Part shown: piece after piece, positions 11,376 through 23,800 of the stretch
Layout of the letters: every line of letters starts with the position of its first letter
How positions within the stretch are numbered: position 1 is the stretch's first letter
NCBI RefSeq assembly: GCF_019393635.1
Contig: NC_057862.1
Coordinates: forward strand, 99,645,645 to 99,709,644
Source: Dromiciops gliroides
Lineage: Eukaryota; Chordata; Mammalia; Microbiotheria; Microbiotheriidae
Direction of reading: 5' to 3'
DNA length: 64,000 bases
Translations under genes and position numbers: made by a program
Notes under the pieces: model-generated
What the model was told of the DNA's origin: nothing
Database searches by the model: none
Seen by the model: the letters and a program-made list of their open reading frames with translations, nothing else

Positions 11376-12639
11376 TTAGAATCATGATTTCTCCTTTCAG
11401 TGACCCTGTGGAAACAAATGCAAAATGTAGGGGAAAGCCCTCCAGCAGAGCCATTTCTATAGTAGGTGCCATTATTTTAGAGGGGCACCTGGACAGTATG
11501 GGCCCAGAAAGAGGTTGTCACAAAATGCACTGACTTTTCAATTGAAGTACCATGTACTTTGGAAGACAGAAGACAATGTAATTTAAGGAGAGCCTTCACA
11601 AACCAAGGAATAGGCAATATAAATGTGTGCAAGCTTTATTTTGGTACAAGAAGCAAATTTGACATTCAGGCTTTGAAAATACAATCGTGGCACCTCTTTG
11701 TTGATGGCTGGTGAATTCCGACCTCCCCTTGCTCTGGTTCTCAGATGAGACCAGAGGCAAGAGACAGAGCTCCCAAAGGTCAATGACTTCATGTTCTATG
11801 ACCCCCTCCTCCAGAGGTTCTGCCTACCTTCATGACCATGGTAAGAGCTGATTAAAATAAAATAAAATAAAAAAATAAAACCGCCAGCCCACCAGGTGGG
11901 TACTGTGAATCCTCAGATTACAACCAGGTAATTGGCCTGGGTGTGTTAGTAGAGGCAGAGTTTCTACTAGGGAAAACACAGATCTTTGCACTGATGTTGA
12001 CTTTTAGAAATGGCGACTTCTGAGGTCCTTATGGGGGCAATAAATCCCTTTTAACAGCAGTCAGATCTAGTTTTGCTCTTTCCTCCCCACCCCACTAGGA
12101 GGAAGTCATCCAAGATCTCAGAGTTATGGCCAGGAAAGTGACAAAGGTTCTATTATACCATGCTGGCTTTTGTTTACAGGATTTTCCATTTATGATGCCA
12201 GTAGAAAACGCTTACAAGAATCCACTGAAATGCGGGGGGGGGGGGGAAGAGGACGACCGGGGGATGTCAGTATTTTTTCCCTTTATGTTATCGAACCTCA
12301 TCCCAAACAGTGCTGTTAGCAATTGGTGTCACCCAATTGGATGACCTGAAAACAGCACGGGATGAAGTTAGTGGGTAAAAAATAAAGACCAAGCCCCTCA
12401 GAGAGGACCTCAAAGACTGACCTCTGGTACTTGTCACCACCCAAACACCAACCTAAAGGCTTCAGATATCAACTTGGGAAGAAGTGTCTCTAGGTGATAG
12501 TACAAGAAGTTTCTCTTCTCTTTTTATACCTATCATCTAGCACATTGCTTAGCACACAGTAGGCATTTCACAAATGATTGTGATGGACTGGTTGTAGGGA
12601 AAACTTTGACTCAGAGAAACAAGCGACAAGTCATTATCT
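11376..12639. other. DNA just 3' of TCF7L2
   Basis: Downstream flank of the gene. A MIR-like tail ('cttagcacacagtaggcat', near 12,550) is present. A second minus-strand AATAAA lies at 11,635-11,640 and could serve a rare extended 3' UTR, but nothing else supports it. No other gene seen. Confidence 0.45.
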
Positions 12640-14407
12640 GCACATACTAAGTTGCTTTTATTAATCCAGAACTGCATGCTACAGATACTGTACAGCATGA
12701 ACATGTATTCATTACAAAAATGGCGTCAAAACCATTAAAAATGAAATCAGAATAAGAGCATAAAACGGAACAGTAACATCACAACTGTTAGGAAACATTC
12801 AAAGTATTCACAAAAAATGTTATAGTTAGCATCTTAATAAACCAGGAGAAAAATTGGAGGGACCAGTTTTACAATCGCTTCATGTCCAACTACAATGGCA
12901 CTGAATGAACAAGTTCTCAGCTTATACAGCATTTTGCAACATCACATGCCTAGGTTTTTTTTGTTTTTATTTTTTTTTGTTTTTTTTTGTTTTTTAAGTT
13001 TGCTACCTACCTTTATGTAGTCAGTTTACATAGAAGCGGCAGACTGCTTTTTTTTTTTTCCTTTATGTGTAATCTAATATACAGAATTTTGGCCCTTAAG
13101 GGTTTATACCTCTTCATTTTAAATGCTTTCTGGACAATCTGCTACCAAACACATCTTGTTATAGGTGACATTAAAACTACACCACATACCTACCTATGTA
13201 ACATCACAGCAAAAACATGATGAACAAAAAATGACAGCATTAAAAACAGGGAGAAGTTAAAAGTCATGAGAATTTTGGCACGTAAAAATTTGTACACAGT
13301 CCACAGTCCTAATGTTGCAGGCATTCAACTGTAGGTCCAGAGGGGGAGACGCCAACGCTCCCGCTGTTTCTCAAACAGCGCCGCTAAAATTCCCTCACTA
13401 ATTTTCAAGTCTTATTTAATGTAATGGCTTTCAAAGGCAATTTCTTTACACTATTGGATCCTTTATGCATCTATAAATGTCCATTTGTGGTGGCACTGTG
13501 TTTATACAGCAAAGAGAAAAACAAAACAAAAGTCAAAACCCAAAAAATATATATATACACATTTTATATATATATATATAAACTTAAAAACCTTGTACAA
13601 ATGAGTTGTTATATATAAGATGCTTACACTAAGAGGGGAAAAAAAAACTTTATACAATGGTTCAAGAAAAAAGGAAACATATTTTAAAAGGGACAACATA
13701 CAGGTACAACAAGCAGTCTCTAAAGCAATAAATACTACTGATCCAATAGCGTTGTGATACCGGTAATTGGTGAGTAACGTCCCCTCCCTCCCTGCCCTCC
13801 CCCCACCCTGCCCCAAAAGAACAACACCATGGAACAAGGTATATTAACACATTTTAACCCTTTGTTTATTTACATTTAAACAATAACAACATCACAAGAA
13901 AGTTGTTTTCACACAGAAAAAAAAAAGTCATGCACTGCATTCATTGGCCCTTATGGTTTAAAAAACGAGATGTAAAATGATTGGTTCGCAAGCTCGTATT
14001 TAATACAAATAATAAAGAACCAACGCCTTCTGCAAAGGGCTGCTTCAAAATTGCTTCTTTTTGTCTTTTTAAATCAGTCTTTAAAACTAAGCTATCAGAA
14101 CTACATAACAGTTATGTATATATATATTTTTTTTTAAACGCTACAAAGACTTTAAACAGCTGTTGATAAAAATTTTGGTAGAATCATGAGGTTTCCTCTC
14201 TTCATCTACATATTTTTAAAAGGAGAAATTGAAATAAGAATGGGTCAAATATTGACCAATGAACTCGATAAACATCAACTAATGTAGCCATGTGGCACAA
14301 GATTAAAAAAAAAAAAAGACCAAAAAAAATCCTCAAAAAAAAAAAAGAAAGAAGAAATGAAAACAAAAAGGAAAACAAACAAAAAACCAGGGCTAGCAAA
14401 GCTAAAG
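12640..14407 (-). other. TCF7L2: TCF7L2 3' untranslated region
   Basis: Runs from the stop codon (14,408-14,410) to just past the AATAAA at 12,657-12,662, about 1.75 kb, similar to the size I remember for mammalian TCF7L2. It is AT-rich, has long A/T homopolymers (14,304-14,345 and 12,955-12,995 on the plus strand) and is free of the SINEs that crowd the downstream flank, which fits transcribed sequence under constraint. The exact cleavage site is inferred. Confidence 0.7.
12657..12662 (-). terminator. TCF7L2: Poly(A) signal AATAAA of TCF7L2
   Basis: Canonical hexamer in the context 'ttaataaaagcaactt' on the minus strand, followed within 30 nt by the U/G-containing 'tagtatgtgcag'. Other AATAAA hexamers in the 3' UTR (about 12,966 and 13,863) could give shorter forms. 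Confidence 0.6.
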
Positions 14408-14855
14408 CTATTCTAAAGACTTGGTTACAAGGGACAGTGGCTGGGGCTGGGTCCCGGCCAAAGAATTGTGGGAATGTAAGGAAGATGTCGACGGCTGTGC
14501 TAGAGACGATGAGGGGGCAGCTGATGGCTGTAAAGTGGAAGGCGGCAGATCCAGGGCCCCATTCTGACAGTGGGCAGCGGAGACAGCCAAAGCGCTGGGC
14601 TTGCTGTGGGCACTCTCAGCCAAGAGGAGAGAGGCTGGCGGCGGCGGCGGCATCATTGTGAGGTGGGCCAGGGAGTCAGGTTTCAATGTAAGCGAGAGAG
14701 GTTGGGTTTGTTCAGTCTGTGGTTTGGAGTCTCTGGTAGGGGAGCCTAGCATGTTAGGAGAAGAAGGAGGGGAGTCTAATAAGCTTCCATCTGAAGAGGG
14801 TGGACTGAGGCAGCTGCCTTCACCTTGTATGTAGCGAACGCACTTTTTTTTTCTC
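14408..14855 (-). CDS. TCF7L2: TCF7L2 last exon (exon 17): C-clamp end and E tail
   Basis: Acceptor TTTCTAG at 14,856-14,862; stop TAG at 14,408-14,410. Entered in phase 2 it completes the C-clamp with '[16 protein letters not shown]', then a Ser/Pro-rich tail with two CtBP-type motifs, PLSLTLK and PLSLVTK, and the C-terminus TKSLE. Entered in phase 1 (no 73-bp exon) it reads [16 protein letters not shown]... and stops at 14,776-14,778. In phase 0 it stops at about 14,820 after 11 codons. So exon choice upstream sets long, medium or short tails, as known for TCF7L2. Compared with human from memory, the tail carries several extra residues around 'LAVSAAHC'. Confidence 0.95.
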
Positions 14856-17800
14856 CTAGAAACAGGGGGAGAGAGTTATCTGTAAATAAAGGGCAAAGAT
14901 GCCAAGGGAGAGAGTTATCTAATGAACAGAGCAGAGCACAAGTCCCCTAACTGATGCCCTGGTGAATTGGCACACCTGGCAGGAGGAAACCATTTTAAAA
15001 GATGCTCTGGGTGTGCAGAACTAATGAAATTCTCTAAGCCAACTGGGCCTAACAAGGAAAAATAATAAGAGAGCCCCCTATTCCCAACCCCCCACCCTGC
15101 CCCTTCCCCCACCCCTACCCCAAATAAGTTCAACTTTGGGCAGATTCAGGTGAGCCACAGATACTGTGCCAGCTACCTGTCAGGTAAAAAATTTTTTCCA
15201 AATTAGGCTCAAATGAGAGGCTAACCCCTTTCTCCTTTTAATCTCCCTTGCCCTCCCCCCTTCCTCCCATTCCCACCCTCAGTAATTTTTTTGGTTCCTT
15301 TAAAAAAAAAAAAGAGGAGAGAGAGAGAGAAAGAGAGAGAAAAGAGAAGGAGAGAGAGAGAGAGAGAATGAGAAAGATATCTTCCCTAGGTACCTCATAT
15401 CAATCTCAAACTTTTAAAAAGCTGGCTGTTTAGCCCATACAGCTAAAGGCTGCTTTAAGTAAGAGATTTAAAGGCTTTGGAACACCATCGCCATGAGGCT
15501 ATAAGAGCTGAAAATAGCTTTTAGGTTTTTCTGTTAAGAACCGCACCAAATCAAGAAAGGTCAGAGCCAGGTGAGAAGAAAAAAAAAAAAGGAAAAATCA
15601 AGGAAATGAAATCAAACCAAACCAAAACCAAAACTAAAAACAAACCACCAAAATAGGTAGAATAGGAATAAAAAGGGGGAGGGAGGGGTAGAATAAGAAA
15701 AAACAGAAAATGATCAAAATGATCCAAAGTAACGAGAATAACTGGTTGTATGGCCTGCAGGTTGTGGATTAAATTAAGTCGAGACTTGCCTTTAAATTTT
15801 ATTTTTACTATTTTTTAAAACTTTTTTTTTCTTTTGGTGGGGGTGGTCAGGGAGGAGAGAAGTGGAAAGGGAGGTTATTCATGGAGGTGTTGTTGATCCT
15901 TGAATAGGTCTGACACATAATTAATATGCCAATGCAGGAATCAGTCTCAGGAAGTGGAGGATATAACACAAAATCACAGTAGTAATAACCAAAGAAAGGA
16001 CTGCGGAGGAGCAACAGCAGGGACTTTTTGTTCACACAGATTTTTGCCAGAAAGAGTTTGACCCATACCAAAAATATAAACTTCCCCTTCTTGACTGGTA
16101 CCCATTATATAAGGAACAGAATGAGAATTTTCAGAATCTTTCTTGCCTATCATCCAAGGACAATGTGAGAGTAGCCGAACGAAGAAATCAGATATGTGAC
16201 TAAAGGATCTCACCCATCAACTCGAGTTTGGTAGGAATAAAGTTGGTGGGAAAAATGATCCAGGGATCATTCCCACTAGTACATAGTCTATAAAAATGCT
16301 TAAGATATAAATCATTTGTCTGGATTCATAAATTCAAAGTATGCCTAGGATATTGCAGAAGCCTAACTAAGTAAAGCTCCAGGCTCTATACAACTGAACC
16401 ATGTCTACCTCCAACAATGAAGATACCACAAAGCAGTAGAGTCAACTCCTGCCAGAATAATCTTGGAATACAAAGGAGGCTAAATTCCCCATTCAATATT
16501 CCCCACAGAACCCTGGTCATACCCCCCACCCCCCAACCAGTGTGGACTAAGTAGGATGGTGGGAGGGTGAGAGGAACATGCTTAAGTCTAGCCTGCCTCA
16601 TAGAGATTGAGACCAATCAATATCACTGGCTTCATGGTAGGTCAGTTCTCTCCTCAGTTCTCTCCAGAATATAAGGAACTCAGAGGCCAGGGAGTCCAAT
16701 CTGTATCATCTTCCCCTTTATCCTAAATTTGATAAGGTTCCTTCCTTCCAGGCCCTAAATTACACTAAGGTTCTGCTCAAGTCCCAGATAGCAATATAAA
16801 AAGGTGAACCTATCAGGGAAGTTTAAACCACCTTAGCCTGCAGATCAAAACATGCTGGAAAAACTAAGATATTCATGCATTTTACAAATATGAAGAGGAA
16901 TCAGAAGAAAAAAAAACTGAAAGAAAGAAAAAACAATGAGAAAACAAGAAAGAATGAGGGAAAAAGGAGGAGTGAGGAGAGGGAGGGACATTGAGAACAA
17001 GGGGAAATCACTTCAGGCAGCATACCATGCTATATTAAGGCACAGTTAAAAGATGGAAAAAACAACTTGGTGGGCTCAAAACAGAACCTTGTTTAAAAAA
17101 AAAATCCCCTAAGGTCAACTGAAATGAGAAAGCCATTACTTAAAAACAAGGAGTCCTGTTTGCTAATGTCATTTCTTTCTAATTTCTCCCTCTCCCCCAT
17201 CCCCATTTCCCAAAACAATCCTAACTGTGATGTGAAATTTTGTATCTTACAGGGGTGGGATTCAGGGAAAAATTCCAAATATGGGATGTAGAGGACATAG
17301 AATGATGAATGATGTTGATAATAGACAATGACTGAGTGAAAGGCAATCAAAATGTATTCACATTTCTGAAGAGTCAAAGAATGCAAGTTTTACAACTGAC
17401 TTTCTTTAAAAACAAAACAAACAAACAAAAAAAAAGACACTCTGTCCTATTTGTTCAGTAGACAGACACAGTCAAGACAAAGTTAAAAGTAAGAGATGTA
17501 TATGAGAGGTAACTTTGCTAATACCCATCCCTAAACTCACAGCAAGCTCCTTCTCCAATAACTACTTCAAAACTCTTCAAAATCCATTTTAAATTTACAT
17601 CTTTACCCTGAGGGCGAATTAGGGGTTACTCCTGATGACTTCTCTTTGGAATGGCAACTCAGCAATAGAAAATGCATTGGCTAAACCCTGTGCTGCATTG
17701 TGAAAGGTTCACCAAATGTAACAGTTAACAGCTTGAGAAGTAGATGACTGTGAGTGACAGTGAGGACACCTATCACCTGAGATGATGGTGATGATCGATC

Positions 17801-20778
17801 TATTCTCGGATCGTACTATAATTACAGAGTCTCTCTCATGGTAGTCTTCACCCTCATAACTATATCCTCGAAAAATCACAATTCTATGAAACTAGCTATA
17901 TGATAGCTTAAAAAAAAAAAAAAAGAAAGCAAGAAAGAAACAAGTCAACAAGTACTCAAAATCCATGAGCCATGGTATAGAACTCCAAATAGAAACATGG
18001 CCACTAAATCTTAGGATCCTGCAGGCTATACAGTGACTTAGAAAACCGCATATTGATGTTATCTGTATTTATACTGTATTTTCATGTATCTTCTTAAATA
18101 TTTTTCAATTATACTTTAATCTGGTTCCAGCAGTTGTTTGATACTTGCTTTAGAAAAAGGATCCCACCCCTGCCCCACTGCTGTCCACTCCCCTCACATA
18201 AAAGTAAGCTGTAAAAAAAGCCCCAACTCAAAAAGGGACAGGGTGCCTTGGTCAACATGAATGACAAAAAATATAACACCAAATCTAATCTGCAGCAATG
18301 ATTTCGCAATAAAAAGACCTTCACAAAACCACCCTCCCCAACCCCACCCCACCCCCAAAAGCCAAACCCCTATCAGTGTGGGTTTTTTTTTTTCTTTTTT
18401 GATAGCACACACACAGTCAGTGTCAGACTTGACACCTTTTTACAAGGAAATTAAAGCCCTTTTCTGATCACATAAAGCTTAGAATAGTTTCATCTTGACA
18501 GAGAGTAAATCACAGAACAAAATTCTTTGCTCACTGACCTCACTCAGAATGCAAAGTTAGGTACCAATCAGCTGCCTAGCAGAGTAGACAAAGTACCTGT
18601 TGACACAGTACATACTGTAGGAAAGCTAAGCATCCTTGTGCCATTGCAAGAGAGAAATCACTTGCTACTGCATAGAAAAATGGAACCAGCAGTAACTGTT
18701 TAGGGGCTTTTAAAGCCATCAAAAGCAGATGCTGGGTCATTTTTTGAAAATCATCTTTATTGATGCCGACACCTAGTACAAATAGTCCTTAAAATCCCTC
18801 TGCCACCTGTATGTCTCAAGGTCCTACAATCATCCAATGTACAGAGAAGGCCCAACTTGGCAGGCATGTATGAGTCACCACATGTCAGCTTTCTCTTACT
18901 GCAATTTACAATGCTACCAATCTGCTCCTGCTCGTTCAGAGAAAGAAAACAGGGGTGTTGTGGGCATGCACGTAATGTGATGGACATCTGATCTAGGGTC
19001 TAAACAACATGAAGCACATGGTAAAGGTATGGACAAGAGGGAAAGGTGACAAGGAAGGCACTACAAACAGAGAGAGAGTGTTTGGGAGTTGAAATACCTA
19101 CCATCATAATATTCCAAATTCAAAGACTGCTTGTATCAGAACAAAGAAACAACAAATTTAACCAAATGTGGTCATTAAGGAAAGGAAATGAGACAAGAAC
19201 TAGTTGGTATCCCTCCACCAAGAAAGAAGTACCTATAATGAAGTACCATGGAATTACAGATTTGATGTAAACCTACAGCAGAACATGGGTGTTTAATTTG
19301 GAATTCTCTGTGCTCTGATTCCTTTTGGCACCAAAAATTATTCTGCAGGATTGTCAAATGCTGCAGTGTCTCTTAGCCTATGGCTCACAAGTGTATAACT
19401 CCTTAGCAGGTATGCACCATTCAATGCCACAATTTCCCTTCAGCTCCATAAAATGTCAGCTAATAAAAATCCAGATAATATATGAATATATATTAACGAA
19501 CAATGCATTTAGAAAAAAATACCAAAAACCTGTCCCAGAACCTTTCTGGTATGCCATAGCTGTAGATCCTTGAATCACGAGAACCCTTGGAAATGGTGGC
19601 TATATACATCTTGTATATATGCCACCTCAGCATTCTTAGGGGTAGATCAGCTGCAAAATGCCAGCCTTCTAAGAGTGAAAGGACAGATGCCATCAAGGTC
19701 TGACTGTCCCCAGTTCTACCACCAGGGAGATGTTATTGAGAAAAAGAGAAAAAGAGAAAGAGAGAAAGGAGGGTGGGAGAAAGGTAATGGCATTAAATTA
19801 GCAAGAAATTTGGAAGGACGTGGATTATTAGCCATTGATGCTAGTGGGAATGGGGAAACAAGTGGGGAGTGGGTAAAATACGTTCTTATACTAATACTCT
19901 AGAAGGACAGAAGGCTTTGATTTTCCCAGAGGCCTAATGGTAGTAATATACCTGCACGGTTTGCACCATAAAGTCTGTCGGTCAAGCCCGAACAATGCCC
20001 GACACTTCTTTGGAGTATTTGCATCTGTTAGCATAAGGTAAACACAAAAAATACAACACAATGGTGGATCGTGCTCATTTGGATGTGAAATGTTAGCTAA
20101 AGCTTTTTTTTTTCTTTTCAATCACCTGAGTTTTATTTGGTAGTCTCCCCTCACCAAGGACATGAAAGGAAAGGACTTCCATGAGTCAAAAAAAAAAATT
20201 TAAAAAACAAAAAAAAGAGAGAGAAAAAGAGAGAAGGGGAAAAAAGTGACATTATTTGCTTCTATTCAGGTCAGTGTTAACATCCAAGTCACTGAGGCTG
20301 GCTCTATGCTGTAGTAGGGAAGTGTGTTGGAAACATTCCAATGGCATGAAACACATTCCTTGGGAAAGGGAGAGACTGGTCTTTGCTGTCCCTGACACGA
20401 GAAAAGTACAGATGATGCTGTTTGACAGTGGCATTTATTTTGGCTAGCAGCAGCAAGGAGAACAAGCAGAATCCCTCACAGAGACGATCGGATGGCAGTG
20501 ACCCCACTCCCTTGTGTCTCCTAAGATCACAACACAGAGCTACAAAGCAACAGGGCAGAAAAGGGGGAAAGTACCAAATAAACCAGCTGAAAACCAGCCA
20601 CAGCGAATCTGGGGAAACTATACACACCTGCAGGGACCGCACCAGTTATTCTGTTGATCAAGGCCAAAGCGCGCTCGGCATTTCTTAGGAGCGCTCAGGT
20701 CTGAATGAGTTCAAGAAAGAAGCGAGCAGAGGAGGGAGGGAGGGAGAGAGAAAGAAAGAGAGAGAGAAGGGGGAGGGG

Positions 20779-20876
<98 letters not shown>

Positions 20877-23800
20877 GGGGGAGGGGAAAAAGAGAAAGAT
20901 AAAAATAAGAAAAAAATAAAAATAAAAAAGGGAATAAATCAATGACCTGGTTACTAATTGCAAAATATTCACTTTTGTTTTTTAAATTTTTTTAATTAAA
21001 AAAGTGAAAATTACATTCTTATTCAACTTGTAATTAGCTGTTGCAAATAAAGCTGCAGTATCCCTTCTTCAAGGACTGTCGCATATAAGGTCAAACAGAT
21101 AAGGGGACCTCAGTCACTGGGTAATTTTTATTTTCATGATATTTCCTTTTTTGATTTTATTTTCCAATTTTTTTTAAAATTAAAAACCAAACAAAAACAA
21201 AAAAACAAAAGAAGAATAAGAAAAGAAAGCGAGGGGGAGGAATTAAGGTCCTTAACATGCTTTTTTTTCTCAAGAGTTTTAACAGTTAAAAAAAAGTCAA
21301 ACAAAATAAAACCAATGAAAAAAGAAAGAAATAAAGAAAGAAAAATAGATCATATTGGGATATTGCAGCTTTTGGAACATTCAACTTTTGTTTTCCTGTT
21401 GTTCAGTTTTATTAATATCAAGATAGAAATGGAAAAGAATAAACAGACTGTGTGGAATGGACTGTTAGTATTAGGCAGAAACTAAGAGCGGCATGAAGCA
21501 GGCATTGAGTCAGTGAAAGCTAGTGGACTGCAATTTGTAGGCTAAGCAGCAAAGCAAAAGAAGAAAAAGAAAAAAGAAAATAAAAGAAAAAAACGAACAA
21601 AAAAAATCATACTGCGGATGCATGCTTGCATGAGAAAACTTAGTGGGAGCAATGCAAAAAATGCCATTAGATTAAGGAGGTTTATTACGGAATTCCTTCC
21701 ATTCTTTACCAGTCTCTTTAAAGAAATACTGCATATTCAATTTGCACAGTTAGTTCAACTCTAAAGCACTTTCAATGTTTAAACAACTGTTATGAAAAAA
21801 TAAAACCAGAGTTAAATTAAATTAAAAACAAAAACAAAAACAAAAACAACGGAAAAAAAATTGCTACCAAAACACATCAAAACATGTGGATGGTCATTTC
21901 TTAAGAATGTTCAATGTCATACATGTTTAATGTTAATAAAACTATAATGGCAAGAAAAAGTAAAAAACATTTTATCAACTACTTTAATGACTCAAAATGA
22001 CATTAGCACCTGTAATCGGAGGAAGTGAAAGGCAAGGATTTAGGAAACATTCGCTGTGTTCTGAAAAAAAAGAACAAATTATACAAAGTCTTCAAAAAAT
22101 GTTTGTTTGTAAAGGGCTGGCTTCTCCAAGTGGGCTCTGAGATTGCCTATGCAGTATTTCTAATTTCCTCTAGAGAATGACAAACCTCCTTAATTTAAAA
22201 TGGGTGCAATTTACCACTGTAAAGGCATGCATCAGAACATTCAGGTACAGCCCAAAGGAATGTCCAACACTCACACGGGCCCACCCAAATCTTGCCCCCT
22301 CCCAGCCTCCCCCCTCCCCCTCACGCAGACAGGCACAAAATTAGCAAACTTTATAAACCACGCATAGGCATGACTACAGCTCTGAGTTAATGGCTTTGCA
22401 GTTATTTAAAAACACATTCCACTAGAATCACAATATGCTTTTCATGCAAAAAAATGAATGTTACTAGCTTTAAAAGGGCAGTCGTAAAGCAATTAATTAA
22501 AATGCATAAACAAAAAGGCTAGCTATGGATGGTTACTCAACAATGCCCTGGCCTTGGATTTCTCCTGTCTCCCCCAGATACAAGCCTGACATAAAAGTGA
22601 GGTCCTTGCAGTACCCCCCTTTCCTTAGGATTAATTAATTTAACTTACCGTTAGTTTCTCCTGGCTGCTTGTCCCTTTTCCTCTTCTTCTTCTTCCCCTG
22701 TATACAACATATGAAACAGAGGAGGATTATATCAGGAGATAGAGAGGGGAGGTCCCTGTATCCTGTGTTCATGTGGAGAGACAGGGATATGTAAAGCATG
22801 TATTTATAGGTGTTACCCCTTGTGATCAGATTCTAGGTGGTGGCCGGTGGAAGGGGGCGGAATAGGAGGGAAGAAAAGATGCACAGAGGGCTTTGATACC
22901 CCTTCAATCCAGCTGCTTATTAACATTTAATAACAGCATCCAATGTGTTCAGCCAAAAGGATGCACATCACACTTATACTCAGTGGGAAGGAAAAGGAAC
23001 CAAAGAGAAAGGATATATGGGAAACAAGTCAGTAATCAACTTCAGGGAGAGAAGAGACATCTTCCCACTCACCTATGACCAGTCCCAACCATGGGACAGT
23101 TCATACTTTTTTGTTTTTGTTTTTTGTTTTTTTGATAAGGCAATTGGGGTTAATTGACTTGCCCAGGGTCACACAGCTAGTAAGTGTTAAGTGTCTGAAG
23201 CTGGATTTGAACTCAGGTCTTCCTGACTCCAGGGCTGGGGTGTGCTCTATTCACTGTGCCACCTAGCTGCCCCAAACAGTCCATACTTAAAGAACTATCT
23301 TGGGAAAGAGGAATGAGGCTTATTCTACTGGGACCCAGAGGACAGATCTAGGATTAACAGTTAGAATTTAAAGGAAGGTGAATCTTGACCCCATACAAGG
23401 AAGAGTTTCCTAACAATTAGAGTTATCCAAAAATAGAAAAGACTTCCTTGTGAGGTTGTGAGCTCCTTTTTACTTGAGGTATTAAAGACAGGGTTGTAGA
23501 AAGCTTGCTATTTTGGAGCTGATCAATGAGGTAGGTGGGATGGAGAGGTGTTTTGAGGAAGCATTTTGTTCAAAATCAAATAAAAGAATCAGTTGATGAA
23601 CCAAGTCAAGAAAATGTAGGGTTAAAGAACACAAAACCCACCACACTGAGAACATATGAGGCTTCTTATCCATGAACTGGTATCTACTGATAAGACAATG
23701 TCACATTCTAGTTGCTTGATGAGTTTCCTATTTCTGCAAAACTCACTTTTTCAAAAGAGCCAATGTGTTCTATAGCCAATGCAAAAGACCAAAAGATCTT

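Noticed and set aside
11635..11640. Second AATAAA downstream as the main poly(A) site
   Set aside because: It lies past a MIR-like tail about 1 kb beyond the stronger site at 12,657, with no other support.
11583..11792. Minus-strand frame of 69 codons downstream of the gene
   Set aside because: No homology that I recognise and no splice or promoter context.
17730..17810. Possible missing small alternative exon (exon 16) on the minus strand
   Set aside because: AG and GT borders can be drawn around 39 bp, but the acceptor lacks a polypyrimidine tract and the peptide does not match anything I recall of TCF7L2.
20685..20972. Long Ser-Leu and Arg-Glu repeat proteins
   Set aside because: They are translations of the (GA)46 microsatellite next to exon 14. 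The same holds at 3,081 and 15,314.
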